Below, piece after piece: positions 17,291-26,716 of a DNA stretch of 64,000 nt (within the stretch, counting starts at the first letter, position 1; each line of letters opens with the position of its first letter). The stretch comes from Allobosea sp. AAP35 (GTDB taxonomy: Bacteria; Pseudomonadota; Alphaproteobacteria; Rhizobiales; Beijerinckiaceae). The stretch is from contig NZ_LJHQ01000003.1 of NCBI RefSeq assembly GCF_001295925.1, positions 248,001 through 312,000 of the forward strand, given 5' to 3'. The position numbers and the translations under genes were made by a program. The notes below the pieces were generated by a model. That model was not told the DNA's origin. It was given only the letters and a program-made list of their open reading frames with translations, and did no database searches.

Positions 17291-17326
17291 TGTGGGTTGC
17301 TGTTCCGGAGACGGCTTGCCCGGGCG

Positions 17327-19150
17327 TTACGCCTTCATCAGCACATAGCTGCCTGGCGCATCCTCCAGCGCAGGCAGCTTGCCGGCTCCGGGCTCGCGCG
17401 CCGGCACGCGCCGGGGCGCCTGCCGTTCCAGCCAGGCGAACCAGTGCGGCCACCAGGAGCCAGGATGCTCGCTGGCACCCGCGATCCAGTCCCCATAGGC
17501 ACCCGTCGGCGGCCCGCTGGTCCAGTACTGGTACTTCACCTTGGCGGGCGGGTTGACCACGCCGGCGATATGCCCCGAACCGGCCACCACATGATCGACC
17601 GGGCCGCCGAAGCATTGCGATCCGAGAAACACCGACTGCGCGGGCGCGATGTGGTCCTCGCGCGTCGCGAGGTTGTAGATCGGGATCCTGACCTTCTTCA
17701 GGTTCAGGCGTTTGCCGCCGATCGTCATCTCGCCCTTCGAGAGCTTGTTCTCGAGATAGCAGTTGCGCAGATAGAAGGAGTGGTTGGCGGCCGGCATGCG
17801 GGTCGAATCCGCATTCCAGTACAGCAGGTCGAAGGGCATCGGCGCCTTGCCCTTGAGGTAGTTGTTGACCGCATAGGACCAGATCAGGTCGTTGGGCCGC
17901 AGCATGTTGAAGGCGCCCGCCATCCGCGAGCCGTCGAGATAGCCGCTCTTGGTCATCTGCTCTTCGACCGCGCGGATCTGGTCCTCGTCGACGAAGACCG
18001 CAAGCTCGCCGGCTTGCGAAAAATCCACCTGCGTCGTGAAGAAGGTCGCACTGTCGATGCGCTTGTCCTTTGTCGCTGCCATATAGGCGAGCGTCACGCC
18101 AAGCAGCGTGCCCCCGACACAGTAACCGATCGCGCTGACCTTCTTTTCGCCCGTCGCCTGCTCGATCGCATCGAGCGCCGCGAAGACGCCCTCGCGCATA
18201 TAGCTCTCGAAATCCTTGTTCGCATGACGCTCGTCCGGATTGACCCAGGAGATGCAGAACACGGTCAGCCCCTGCGCCACGGCCCAGCGTATGAAGCTCT
18301 TCTCGGCGTTGAGATCGAGGATGTAGAACTTGTTGATCCAGGGCGGCACGATCAGGAGAGGGCGCTTCAGCACGGTCTGCGTCGACGGCGCGTATTGGAT
18401 CAGTTCGATGATGTCGTTGCGGAAGACCACCTTGCCCGGGGTCGAGGCGATGTTGACGCCGATCTTGAAGGCACCGGGATCGGATTGGCGGATCTTGAGT
18501 TCGCCCCGGCCGGCCTCGACATCCTCGGCGAGCATCTTCATGCCGCGCACCAGGTTTTCGCCATTCTGCCGCAGCGTCTCGCGCAAGAGTTCCGGGTTGG
18601 TCGCGATGAAATTCGAGGGCGAGAGCGCGCTGGCGATCTGCTTCACATAGAAGCGCGCCTTCTCGCGGGTGTGCGGGTCGAGATCCTCGGCCTTGTCGAC
18701 CATCGACTCGGCCCAGCGCGTGCCGATCAGGTAGGCCTGCTTGACGAAGTCGAACATCGGATGCCCCGACCATTCGGGATCGGCGAAGCGGCCATCACGG
18801 GCATCGGGTTCGGCGACGGGCTTGGCGTCCTCGCCGCTCGCGCGCTTGAGCATGGTGCTCCAGAGGTTGAGAAAGTCACCGGTGATCGAGGCCTGCGCCT
18901 CGATGATCTTGCGGGGGTCGGACACCCAGCGCTCTGCGACGCGGCCGAGCGTCTTGACCATCTCGCTGGCCTCGTCGGCCTGGCCGCCCTTGGCCTCCCC
19001 GCGCTCGATGGGTTTGAGATAGGCGGCCGTGACCTTGCCGTATTCCTCGACGAGCCGGCCCATATTCTGCGCGAACTGGTCGAAATCCGGCACCGGTGCA
19101 CCCGTGGCTGCGTCCGCATCCCCCGGCTTGTCGTCCGCCTGCCGCTTCAT
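17327..19150 (-). CDS. phaC: Class I poly(3-hydroxyalkanoate) synthase
   Basis: 607 residues, usual class I length. Polymerises 3-hydroxyacyl-CoA into PHA granules in the cytoplasm. The lipase-like box is GYCVGG at residues 342-347 with the catalytic cysteine C344. The catalytic histidine lies in [13 protein letters not shown], and the conserved [14 protein letters not shown] and [13 protein letters not shown] stretches are present. A Lys/Asp-rich N-terminal domain of about 90 residues precedes the core. No phaA, phaB or phasin gene is adjacent. Start ATG 19150. Confidence 0.96.
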   Translation of the reverse strand: MKRQADDKPGDADAATGAPVPDFDQFAQNMGRLVEEYGKVTAAYLKPIERGEAKGGQADEASEMVKTLGRVAERWVSDPRKIIEAQASITGDFLNLWSTMLKRASGEDAKPVAEPDARDGRFADPEWSGHPMFDFVKQAYLIGTRWAESMVDKAEDLDPHTREKARFYVKQIASALSPSNFIATNPELLRETLRQNGENLVRGMKMLAEDVEAGRGELKIRQSDPGAFKIGVNIASTPGKVVFRNDIIELIQYAPSTQTVLKRPLLIVPPWINKFYILDLNAEKSFIRWAVAQGLTVFCISWVNPDERHANKDFESYMREGVFAALDAIEQATGEKKVSAIGYCVGGTLLGVTLAYMAATKDKRIDSATFFTTQVDFSQAGELAVFVDEDQIRAVEEQMTKSGYLDGSRMAGAFNMLRPNDLIWSYAVNNYLKGKAPMPFDLLYWNADSTRMPAANHSFYLRNCYLENKLSKGEMTIGGKRLNLKKVRIPIYNLATREDHIAPAQSVFLGSQCFGGPVDHVVAGSGHIAGVVNPPAKVKYQYWTSGPPTGAYGDWIAGASEHPGSWWPHWFAWLERQAPRRVPAREPGAGKLPALEDAPGSYVLMKA

Positions 19151-19269
19151 TGCGTTCTCCCCCGTCGCATTCTTCGGCGAGGATGCAGCCTGCTCCCCAT
19201 TTTGGTCCTATTAAGGACGTAGCGGATATCGATTACAAAGAGAATTCATCAACCAAGCCGGATCACCTC

Positions 19270-19629
19270 ATGCCGTTCCATCAGCCGACCAGGATGTCGT
19301 TTCTGCCGCTGCTGATCGTGGTCGCAGGGGCAATGAGCGCGGCCGGATGCGCGGGCGGGGCCGGCAAGGTCGTCGCGGAGGCGGCCGGCATGGCCACCAC
19401 GCCGCAGGAAGCCAAGCCCTTCGTTCAGGAATCGCGGCCAATCGAAACGGATTACGTGCCCGTCGGCTCCACGATCACGCGCGCGGCACCCCGCCGGCCG
19501 GTGGCGGATTTCAAGACGATGGAAGCCGAACTGGAAGCTCAGCGCATTTCAAACGAAGCCGCCGGGAACCAGGCAAGGGCACTGGGCGCGACGCCCCCGC
19601 CCAAGCCGGCAGTTTTGCCGACCAACTGA
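19270..19629 (+). CDS. Small hypothetical lipoprotein
   Basis: 119 residues from ATG 19270, or 111 from ATG 19294 (MSFLPLLIVVAG). A lipoprotein signal is visible: hydrophobic LLIVVAGAMSAAGC with the lipidated cysteine after SAAG. The mature part is short and polar (VQESRPIETDYVPVG, MEAELEAQRISNEAAGNQA) with a proline-rich end. I recognise no named family; similar short periplasmic lipoproteins are common in Rhizobiales. It is divergent from phaC. Confidence 0.7.
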   Translation: MPFHQPTRMSFLPLLIVVAGAMSAAGCAGGAGKVVAEAAGMATTPQEAKPFVQESRPIETDYVPVGSTITRAAPRRPVADFKTMEAELEAQRISNEAAGNQARALGATPPPKPAVLPTN

Positions 19630-19837
19630 AGGTTGCATCCTGCGCTCGCGGAGCCCGGGCGCTTCCGCCTGAATGAATCTTGCGTTTTTCAGCCTCTCGT
19701 GAACAAAGATGCGATGAGAGCGGCATGCGGCGCAACGATCTGAATCGTCACCGTTGGGGCCGCCGATAAGCAGGGGTGCCGGAGTGGAGCCGCGCCCCGT
19801 TCGAGATATGCCGGATCCGGTAAGGGAACTGTTCGAG

Positions 19838-21058
19838 ATGGCCGATTTTCATCGCATCAAGCGCCTGCCGCCTTACGTTTTCGAGCAGGTCAACAAGATC
19901 AAGGCCGCCGAACGCGCCAAGGGCGTCGATATTGTCGATCTCGGCATGGGCAATCCCGATCTGCCGGCACCCAAGCACGTTATCGAGAAGCTGATCGAGA
20001 CGGCGGGCAAGCCGCGCACTGACCGCTACTCCGCCTCCAAGGGAATCGGCGGCCTGCGCCGCGCCCAGGCCGGCTATTACGAACGCCGCTTTGGCGTGAA
20101 GCTCAATCCAGACACGCAGGTCGTCGCCACGCTTGGCTCCAAGGAAGGCTTCGCCAACATGGCGCAGGCTATCACTGGCCCTGGCGACGTCGTGCTGGTG
20201 CCCAATCCGAGCTACCCGATCCACGCCTTCGGCTTCCTGATGGCGGGCGGCGTCATCCGCTCGGTGCCGGCAGAGCCGACGCCGGCCTTCTTCCCGGCGC
20301 TGGAGCGGGCGATGATCCATTCGGTGCCCAAGCCGATCGCGCTGGTCACCTGCTATCCGGCAAACCCGACCGCCTACACCGCCTCGCTCGATTTCTACCG
20401 CGACCTCGTCGCCTTCGCCAAGAAGCACGACCTGATCCTGCTCTCGGACCTCGCCTATGCCGAGGTCTATTTCGACGAGAACGATCCCCCGCCCTCGATG
20501 CTGCAGGTGCCGGGCGCGATGGATGTCACCGTCGAGTTCACTTCGATGTCGAAGACCTTCTCGATGGCCGGCTGGCGCATGGGTTTCGCCGTCGGCAATG
20601 AGCGCCTGCTGGCGGCACTCGCCCGGGTGAAATCCTATCTTGACTACGGCGCCTACACGCCGATCCAGGTCGCGGCCGCGGCTGCTCTCAATGGCCCGGA
20701 TGATTGCATCCGCGAGATGCGCGACATCTACCGCAAGCGTCGCGACGCGCTGGTCGAGAGCTTCGGCAAGGCGGGCTGGGAGTTTCCGGCGCCCGCAGCC
20801 TCGATGTTCGCCTGGGTGCCGATCCCCGAGAAATTCCGCCATCTCGGCTCGCTCGAATTCTCCAAGCTCCTGATCGAGAAGGCCGAGGTCGCGGTCGCGC
20901 CGGGCATCGGCTTCGGCGAGCATGGCGACGACTATGTCCGCATCGCCATCGTCGAGAACGAGCAGCGCATCCGCCAGGCGGCCCGCAATGTCGGCCGCTT
21001 CCTCAAGGGCGCCGATCACACGCTGCATAACGTCATCCAGATGCCCAGGGCGGGGTAG
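19838..21058 (+). CDS. AlaC-like PLP aminotransferase (class I/II, LL-DAP aminotransferase-like)
   Basis: 406 residues from ATG 19838 (MADFHRIKRLPPYVFEQVN), which matches the usual start of this family and has AAGGGA ten bases upstream. An in-frame ATG at 19808 would add ten residues. The fold type I core is clear: DLGMGNPDLP, GSKEGFANM, the LVPNPSYPIH stretch, and the PLP lysine in SMSKTFSMAGWRMGF. Homologues are called alanine transaminase AlaC or LL-diaminopimelate aminotransferase. Position before hom in the same direction suggests an amino-acid biosynthetic role. Confidence 0.88.
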   Translation: MADFHRIKRLPPYVFEQVNKIKAAERAKGVDIVDLGMGNPDLPAPKHVIEKLIETAGKPRTDRYSASKGIGGLRRAQAGYYERRFGVKLNPDTQVVATLGSKEGFANMAQAITGPGDVVLVPNPSYPIHAFGFLMAGGVIRSVPAEPTPAFFPALERAMIHSVPKPIALVTCYPANPTAYTASLDFYRDLVAFAKKHDLILLSDLAYAEVYFDENDPPPSMLQVPGAMDVTVEFTSMSKTFSMAGWRMGFAVGNERLLAALARVKSYLDYGAYTPIQVAAAAALNGPDDCIREMRDIYRKRRDALVESFGKAGWEFPAPAASMFAWVPIPEKFRHLGSLEFSKLLIEKAEVAVAPGIGFGEHGDDYVRIAIVENEQRIRQAARNVGRFLKGADHTLHNVIQMPRAG

Positions 21059-21078
21059 GGGCGCTTTAGCGCTCGCAC

Positions 21079-21181
21079 GTCACGCTCGGGCTTGACCGAA
21101 AAGCATGACGCGACGCCTCGGGCTGGCGCAACTTCTGTAAGAGACGCTCTGGCATCCGCTGCACTGCGCCCGAGAATGATG
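21079..21181. repeat. Decayed palindromic repeat, copy I
   Basis: Begins CGTCACGCTCGGGCTTGACC and ends GCGCCCGAGAATGATGG, with the middle diverged. It has the ends of the CTCGGG family with point changes. It overlaps the region where longer starts of the following hypothetical gene would fall, which argues for a later start of that gene. Confidence 0.6.
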
Positions 21182-21238
21182 GAAGGCTTCCTCTGGACCC
21201 CGCCCCCGAAACATGGGAACCCCGTCAAACGGACCAGC

Positions 21239-21697
21239 ATGTCCGGAATGGGGCTTTCATACGCGATGATCAGCAAGGGCCGTTTGCTCGCGGGGGGCGT
21301 CATTCTGTTTGCGCTCGTCTGCCTCGTTGCGACGCTGGATTTTTCCCGCGGCCGCGTGCCGGAGACGACCTCTCCCCTGGTCGGTGATGTGCTGGCTGCG
21401 ACGACGGCGCGCGAATGCGGCCGCGACGCCACCGAGGTCGTATCGCGCCATCTCCCGGCCGGGATCGAGCAGGCGGCGGCGGAATCCATTCTGAAAGCCG
21501 CGACGATCGTCCCGCCCCAGCCCTGGTTCTGGACGCCCGTGATGGAGACAGCCACGACCTGGACCGGCGATACGCTGGAGGCGCTGCGCACCATCAAGAC
21601 CACCGCCTTCGGCACCAATCTCCTGCGCGTCCATCTGACCTTCGGCGATGGCAAGCTGCGGCGCCTCGCGGCCGAGGTCGTTTGCCGATTCGGATGA
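21239..21697 (+). CDS. Hypothetical membrane-anchored protein
   Basis: 152 residues from ATG 21239; ATG 21266 is also possible. One N-terminal membrane helix (GRLLAGGVILFALVCLVATL) is followed by a soluble domain of about 110 residues with two cysteines (ARECGRDATEV and the final EVVCRFG) that could form a disulfide in the periplasm. No family recognised. It precedes hom by 51 bases in the same direction. Confidence 0.6.
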   Translation: MSGMGLSYAMISKGRLLAGGVILFALVCLVATLDFSRGRVPETTSPLVGDVLAATTARECGRDATEVVSRHLPAGIEQAAAESILKAATIVPPQPWFWTPVMETATTWTGDTLEALRTIKTTAFGTNLLRVHLTFGDGKLRRLAAEVVCRFG

Positions 21698-21748
21698 GGC
21701 GATGGGTGCGGCGTTGACTCGACGCCCCCCTCATGCGACCCCGCGCCC

Positions 21749-23095
21749 ATGACAAGCACGACCGTCCAGACCGTCTCGAAGCCCCTGCGTATCGGCCTTG
21801 CCGGCCTCGGTACGGTCGGCGCTTCTGTGCTGGGCATCCTGCGCCGCCAGGAGAAAGCTCTGAGCGAGCGCTGCGGCCGGCCCATCGTCGTCACTGCCGT
21901 CAGCGCCCGCGATCGCACGCGTGATCGCGGGATCGATCTCAATGGTTTGACCTGGTTCGACGATCCGGTCGCCCTGGCGACATCCGACGAGATCGATTGC
22001 CTGGTCGAGTTGATCGGTGGCTCCGACGGCCCGGCGAAAGCGGCCGTCGAGGCGGCGCTCGCCGCCGGCAAATCGGTCGTCACCGCCAACAAGGCGCTGC
22101 TCGCCCATCACGGGACCGCTTTGGCGACCCTGGCCGAGGAGAACGGCGTTGCGCTCGCCTTCGAGGCCTCGTCGGCCGGCGGCATCCCCATCGTCAAGAC
22201 GCTGCGCGAGGCCCTGGCCGGCAATACCGTGACCCGGCTTTACGGCATCCTGAACGGCACCTGCAATTACATCCTCTCGCGCATGGAACTGGAAGGGCTG
22301 ACCTTCGAGGCCTGCCTCAAGGACGCGCAGCGCCTGGGCTATGCCGAGGCCGACCCGACCTTCGACGTCGAGGGCTACGACACCGCCCACAAGCTCGCCA
22401 TCCTGACCAGCCTCGCCTTCGGCACGAAGATCGATGCCGAAGCGATTCATGTCGAAGGCATTTCCTCAATCACTCCGCTTGATCTGAAGATGGCCGACGA
22501 ACTCGGTTACCGGATCAAACTGCTCGGCGTGGCCGAACGCACGAAGACCGGCATCGAGCAGCGCGTCCACCCCACCATGGTACCGAAGTCGTCGGCCATC
22601 GCGCAGGTGATGGGCGTCCTCAACGCCGTCACCATCGATGCCGACGCCGTGCGCGAACTGACGCTGATCGGGCCTGGTGCCGGCGGCGATCCGACCGCGT
22701 CAGCCGTCGTCGCCGACATCGCCGATGTCGCGCGCGGCACGGCGGGTCTGCCGTTCGGCCTGCCGGTCGCGCGGCTCGAGACTGCGGCGCGCGCGCCGAT
22801 GCAGCGTCATGAGGGCGGCTATTATGTCCGCCTCTCCGTCATCGACCGGCCGGGCGCGGCAGCGGGCATCGCAACCCGCATGGCGCAATCCGACATCTCG
22901 CTGGAAAGCATCGTGCAGCGCCGCTCGGCCGCCGCCGCCGCTCAGGACCCCGCCGGCCGCTCCGGCGCGCCCGTGCCCGTCGTGCTGATCACCTACGCGA
23001 CCAGCGAGGCCGCGATCCGCGCGACGCTCGACAAGGTTTCCGCCGATGGTCATGTCGCCGAACCTCCGCAAGTCATCCGGATCGAACGGGAGTAG
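21749..23095 (+). CDS. hom: Homoserine dehydrogenase
   Basis: 448 residues. Reduces aspartate semialdehyde to homoserine for threonine and methionine. The NAD(P) fold starts GLAGLGTVGASVLG. Catalytic-domain marks are VTANKALLAHHG, EASSAGGIPIVKTLRE, LNGTCNYILSRM and DVEGYDTAHKL, and a C-terminal ACT-like domain begins near residue 355 (YYVRLSVIDRPGAAAGIATRM), as in feedback-regulated enzymes. The order aminotransferase, hom, glpX, recJ is a conserved Rhizobiales neighbourhood. Its product pathway links to metY in this window. Confidence 0.96.
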   Translation: MTSTTVQTVSKPLRIGLAGLGTVGASVLGILRRQEKALSERCGRPIVVTAVSARDRTRDRGIDLNGLTWFDDPVALATSDEIDCLVELIGGSDGPAKAAVEAALAAGKSVVTANKALLAHHGTALATLAEENGVALAFEASSAGGIPIVKTLREALAGNTVTRLYGILNGTCNYILSRMELEGLTFEACLKDAQRLGYAEADPTFDVEGYDTAHKLAILTSLAFGTKIDAEAIHVEGISSITPLDLKMADELGYRIKLLGVAERTKTGIEQRVHPTMVPKSSAIAQVMGVLNAVTIDADAVRELTLIGPGAGGDPTASAVVADIADVARGTAGLPFGLPVARLETAARAPMQRHEGGYYVRLSVIDRPGAAAGIATRMAQSDISLESIVQRRSAAAAAQDPAGRSGAPVPVVLITYATSEAAIRATLDKVSADGHVAEPPQVIRIERE

Positions 23096-23099
23096 CGCG

Positions 23100-23178
23100 T
23101 GGCGAATGGCGAGTGGAAAGCCCACTCTCAGGTCGATCCGCGTCCGCCATCGTCGCCATTTCGCCATTCGCCACTCGC
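23100..23178. repeat. Short inverted repeat between hom and glpX
   Basis: GTGGCGAATGGCGA (23100-23113) is inverted exactly as TCGCCATTCGCCAC (about 23160-23173). It fills the gap between hom and glpX and could form a long hairpin; no T-tract follows, so it is probably not a terminator. Confidence 0.6.
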
Positions 23179-23194
23179 CTCAAGGGAGCCACCC

Positions 23195-24193
23195 ATGTCC
23201 GAAGATCTCCGCATTTCCTCCTCCCAGATCATCGAGCGCTATCTCTCGATGGAACTGGTGCGCGTCACCGAGCGGGCCGCCGTCTCGGCTGCCCGCCTGC
23301 GCGGGCATGGCAACGAGAAGGCGGCGGACCAGGCGGCGGTCGATGCCATGCGTCGCGAGTTGAACCGGCTCGCGATCGACGGCGAGATCGTCATTGGTGA
23401 GGGCGAGCGCGACGAGGCACCGATGCTCTTCATCGGCGAAAAGGTCGGCACCCGGCAGGGCCCCAAGGTCCACATCGCCGTCGATCCGCTCGAGGGTACG
23501 ACGCTTTGCGCCAAGGACATGCCCGACTCGATCGCCGTGATGGCGATGGCGGAGGCCGGCAAGCTCCTCAACGCGCCCGACGTCTACATGGACAAGATCG
23601 CCATCGGCCCGGGCTATGCCCGCGGCGTCGTCGATCTCGATGCCTCGGCCACCGACAATATCTATGCGCTCGCCAAGGCCAAGGGCGTCAAGCCCAGCGA
23701 GATCTCGACGCTGATCATGGACCGCCCGCGCCATGCCAAGCTGATCGAGGAGGTCCGTAAGACCGGCTGCTCGATCCGCCTGATCACCGATGGCGACGTC
23801 GCCGGCGTGATCTACTGCACCGAGCCGCACAAGACCGGCATCGACCTTTATCTCGGCATCGGCGGCGCGCCCGAGGGCGTTCTCGCGGCGGCGGCGCTGC
23901 GCTGCGTCGGCGGCCAGATGCAGGGCCGCCTCATCCTCGACACCGAGGAGAAGCGCGCGCGCGCCTTGACCATGGGCATCACCGATCCCAACAAGAAATA
24001 CAGCATGGAAGAGATGGCCTCTGGCGACACCATCGTCTGCGCGACGGGCGTCACCGACGGCGGCATGCTGAAGGGCGTCAAGTTCGGCCGCGAGGTCATC
24101 GAGACCGAGACGATCGTCTACCGCTCGATCACCGGCACGGTCCGCCGTATCCATGGCGAGCATCGCGACTTCAGCAAGTTCAATCTCGACTGA
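23195..24193 (+). CDS. glpX: Class II fructose-1,6-bisphosphatase
   Basis: 332 residues. Hydrolyses fructose 1,6-bisphosphate (and often sedoheptulose 1,7-bisphosphate) in gluconeogenesis. Class II marks are GEGERDEAPMLFIGE, VDPLEGTTLCAKD with the metal-binding aspartate and glutamate, and GIGGAPEGVLAAAALRC. ATG 23195 has AAGGGAG seven bases upstream. It sits 99 bases after hom, separated by an inverted repeat. Confidence 0.96.
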   Translation: MSEDLRISSSQIIERYLSMELVRVTERAAVSAARLRGHGNEKAADQAAVDAMRRELNRLAIDGEIVIGEGERDEAPMLFIGEKVGTRQGPKVHIAVDPLEGTTLCAKDMPDSIAVMAMAEAGKLLNAPDVYMDKIAIGPGYARGVVDLDASATDNIYALAKAKGVKPSEISTLIMDRPRHAKLIEEVRKTGCSIRLITDGDVAGVIYCTEPHKTGIDLYLGIGGAPEGVLAAAALRCVGGQMQGRLILDTEEKRARALTMGITDPNKKYSMEEMASGDTIVCATGVTDGGMLKGVKFGREVIETETIVYRSITGTVRRIHGEHRDFSKFNLD

Positions 24194-24218
24194 AGCCTGC
24201 TTCAAGCCAGAGGCGATC

Positions 24219-24242
24219 CGGCCGGCTTCGCCCGGCCGTTTT
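24219..24242 (+). terminator. Terminator after glpX
   Basis: Stem CGGCCGG (24219-24225) with CCGGCCG (24232-24238), six-base loop, then TTTT. It lies 26 bases after the glpX stop. Confidence 0.75.
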
Positions 24243-24335
24243 CGTTTGCGCGCCGCTGCGGATTGCGCCTGAATCGGGCGCCCGCCAGGCGGGCACAGTT
24301 GACGGAAGCCCGCGCCTGCGCGACGCCCTCCACGC

Positions 24336-26138
24336 ATGAGTCTCGAACCTCCCCGCGCCTTTCTCGGCGTCACCCGTTCCGCGCTGGGTCGTCCCTGGCG
24401 CGACCGGCTCGACGCCGCTGGTCTCGGCCGCGCCGAGGCGCTGTCGCAGATCGAGGGCATTCCCGACATTCTCGCCCGCTTGCTGGCGGGGCGAGGCATC
24501 GAGGCCAGCGAGGCGGCGATCTATCTCGAACCGAAGCTGCGCGACCTCCTGCCCGATCCCAACACCCTGGTCGGCATGGACGCCGCCGCGCAAAGGCTCG
24601 CGAAAGCCGTCGTCGCGCGGGAGCAGGTCGCGATCTTCGGCGACTACGACGTCGATGGCGCCTGTTCGGCGGCGCTGCTGGCAGGATTTCTGTCGGATGC
24701 CGGCGCGCGCCCGCGCATCCATATTCCCGACCGGCTGATCGAGGGCTACGGCCCCAACAGCGAGGCCATCCGCCAACTTGCCACTGAGGGCGCGACGCTG
24801 CTCGTCACCGTCGATTGCGGCACGACCAGCCACGAGCCGCTCGCGGAGGCAAGGCGGCTGGGGCTCGACGTCGTCGTGCTCGATCATCACCAGGCGCCCG
24901 AGCGGCTGCCGGAGGTCGAGGCGCTGGTCAATCCCAACCGTCAGGACGATCTCTCGGGGCTCGGCCATCTCTGCGCCGCCGGCGTCGTCTTCGTGGCGCT
25001 GGTGGCGACGCGCGCCGAACTGCGGCGCCAGGGCGTCTGGGCGGCGCGGGGGGGCGAGCCCGATCTTCTGGCGGCGCTCGATCTCGTGGCGCTGGCGACA
25101 GTTGCCGACGTCGTGCCGCTGCAGGGCCTCAACCGCGCCTTCGTCCGCCAAGGACTGTCGATCCTGCGCGGCCGGGCGAGGCCGGGTCTGGCCGCGCTGA
25201 TGGATGTGGCGGGGCTCGATGGGCCGGTCCAACCCTGGCATCTCGGCTTCCTGTTGGGTCCCCGCATCAATGCCGGCGGGCGCATCGGCGATGCGGGGCT
25301 CGGCGCCAGACTCCTGCTGACGACGGACGAAATCGAGGCGCGCGGCATCGCCGCCGAACTCAACCGCCTCAATCAGGAGCGCCAGGAGATCGAACGCCAG
25401 GCGGTGATCGAGGCCACCTCGCAGGCCGACCACGCGCTGCTGCGCGACGCCGACCTGCCCGTCCTGCTGGCTGCATCGAAGGACTGGCACCCCGGCATCG
25501 TCGGGCTGGTGGCCGCCAGATTGAAGGAGCGTTTTCGCCGGCCGGCCCTTGCGTTGGCGTTGAACGGGGAGGGCGGTGCCACCGGCTCGGGCCGCTCGGT
25601 GACCGGCGTCGATCTGGGGCGCGCGGTGCGGGAGGCCGTCGAGGCCGGACTCGCGGTCAAGGGCGGCGGGCATGCCATGGCGGCGGGTGTCACCCTCGCA
25701 CCGGGGCAGGATGTCGCCTTCCACGCCTTCCTGATCGAACGCCTGGCGGCCGAGGTTGCCGTCGCCGGCGATTCGCAGGCGCTGTTGATCGACGCGGCGC
25801 TCAGCGCCGGCGGCGCCACCCCGCGCCTTTTGGCCGAGATCGACAAGGCCGGCCCTTTCGGCCAGGGCAGCCCCGAGCCGGTCTTCGTCTTTCCGGCACA
25901 TCGCCTGACCGATGTGGTCGAGATCGGCAGCGGCGGGCATGTCCGGGTCAAGCTCAGGAGCGGCGATGGCGGAAGCGTCGGCGGCATCGCATTCCGCGTC
26001 GCCAGCGAGCCCCTGGGGCGGGCCCTGATGGCGGCGCGCGGCGAAAGCGTCCATCTTGCCGCGACGCTGACCTTGAACCGCTGGGGTGGCAACGAGACCG
26101 CCGAACTGCGCGTCCTCGATCTCGCCAGGCCGACCTGA
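24336..26138 (+). CDS. recJ: Single-stranded-DNA-specific exonuclease RecJ
   Basis: 600 residues, full length. A DHH-superfamily 5'-3' exonuclease for recombination and mismatch repair. Motif I is DYDVDG at 103-108; the DHH motif is VLDHHQ (near 186-190); DHHA1-domain GGGHAMAAG lies near residue 445; an OB-like C-terminal domain ends the protein. Start ATG 24336. Confidence 0.96.
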   Translation: MSLEPPRAFLGVTRSALGRPWRDRLDAAGLGRAEALSQIEGIPDILARLLAGRGIEASEAAIYLEPKLRDLLPDPNTLVGMDAAAQRLAKAVVAREQVAIFGDYDVDGACSAALLAGFLSDAGARPRIHIPDRLIEGYGPNSEAIRQLATEGATLLVTVDCGTTSHEPLAEARRLGLDVVVLDHHQAPERLPEVEALVNPNRQDDLSGLGHLCAAGVVFVALVATRAELRRQGVWAARGGEPDLLAALDLVALATVADVVPLQGLNRAFVRQGLSILRGRARPGLAALMDVAGLDGPVQPWHLGFLLGPRINAGGRIGDAGLGARLLLTTDEIEARGIAAELNRLNQERQEIERQAVIEATSQADHALLRDADLPVLLAASKDWHPGIVGLVAARLKERFRRPALALALNGEGGATGSGRSVTGVDLGRAVREAVEAGLAVKGGGHAMAAGVTLAPGQDVAFHAFLIERLAAEVAVAGDSQALLIDAALSAGGATPRLLAEIDKAGPFGQGSPEPVFVFPAHRLTDVVEIGSGGHVRVKLRSGDGGSVGGIAFRVASEPLGRALMAARGESVHLAATLTLNRWGGNETAELRVLDLARPT

Positions 26139-26298
26139 CCTGGCCCGACGACTGTGCCGGCCTTTGGGCGCGCGGCCTCGGGGAGGGCCCTGTGTCGCAG
26201 GATGAGCTGGGCAGAACGCGAAACAGACGCTTGCGGAGTGGGAACGCTGCCACTATACCTCGCCCCGCTTCGACAGGAACCGCGCGCGGTTCTGAAGC

Positions 26299-26373
26299 CC
26301 GCGACCTTCGTCTATCGGTTAGGACACCAGCCTTTCACGCTGGGGAGACGGGTTCGACTCCCGTAGGTCGCGC
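26299..26373 (+). tRNA. tRNA-Glu (anticodon TTC)
   Basis: Acceptor stem GCGACCT (26299-26305) pairs with AGGTCGC (26363-26369). The anticodon stem-loop CCAGC-CTTTCAC-GCTGG puts TTC at 26332-26334. The T-arm CGGGTTCGACTCCCG is canonical, and CCA is encoded at 26371-26373. The gene marks the end of the conserved recJ region; the long minus-strand operon starts 340 bases further on. Confidence 0.95.
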
Positions 26374-26716
26374 CACTCATGTGGCTCAGTCATTGATTTT
26401 CAAAGAGAATAGCTTCGTTCTGTGGGCTCAGATCGGCTCATTACACCGGTGGGAAGTCGGTGCGGGCGAAAGCGGTTTCGGTCGAGCAGTTTGCATTCCG
26501 CCCGGCGGCAAGAATGCTGCCGATCATTCCGAGGCATCCGCTCTTAGCCTGGTCAAACGCACAAATCGTTTCTCTGTCATCCTCGCGATGTATGATGATG
26601 GCTGTGAGCAAGTCGCGAGACCAGCCGTGTACGGCACGCCTCAGGGCATTGCGAAGGCCAGCTGTCACGGCATGTGGCGTCCCTGACCCTGGTGTACAAA
26701 CACGCTGAATACGGCA
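26374..26716. other. Intergenic region between tRNA-Glu and the catabolic operon
   Basis: 343 bases. No protein I recognise, no repeat of the tRNA 3' end and no integrase gene in the window. It lies at the 3' ends of both recJ/tRNA-Glu and the operon, yet no clear terminator was seen. Confidence 0.4.

Noticed and set aside
17297-19222. A 641-codon plus-strand frame opposite phaC
   Set aside because: The minus strand encodes a full class I PhaC with all catalytic motifs; the antisense translation resembles no protein.
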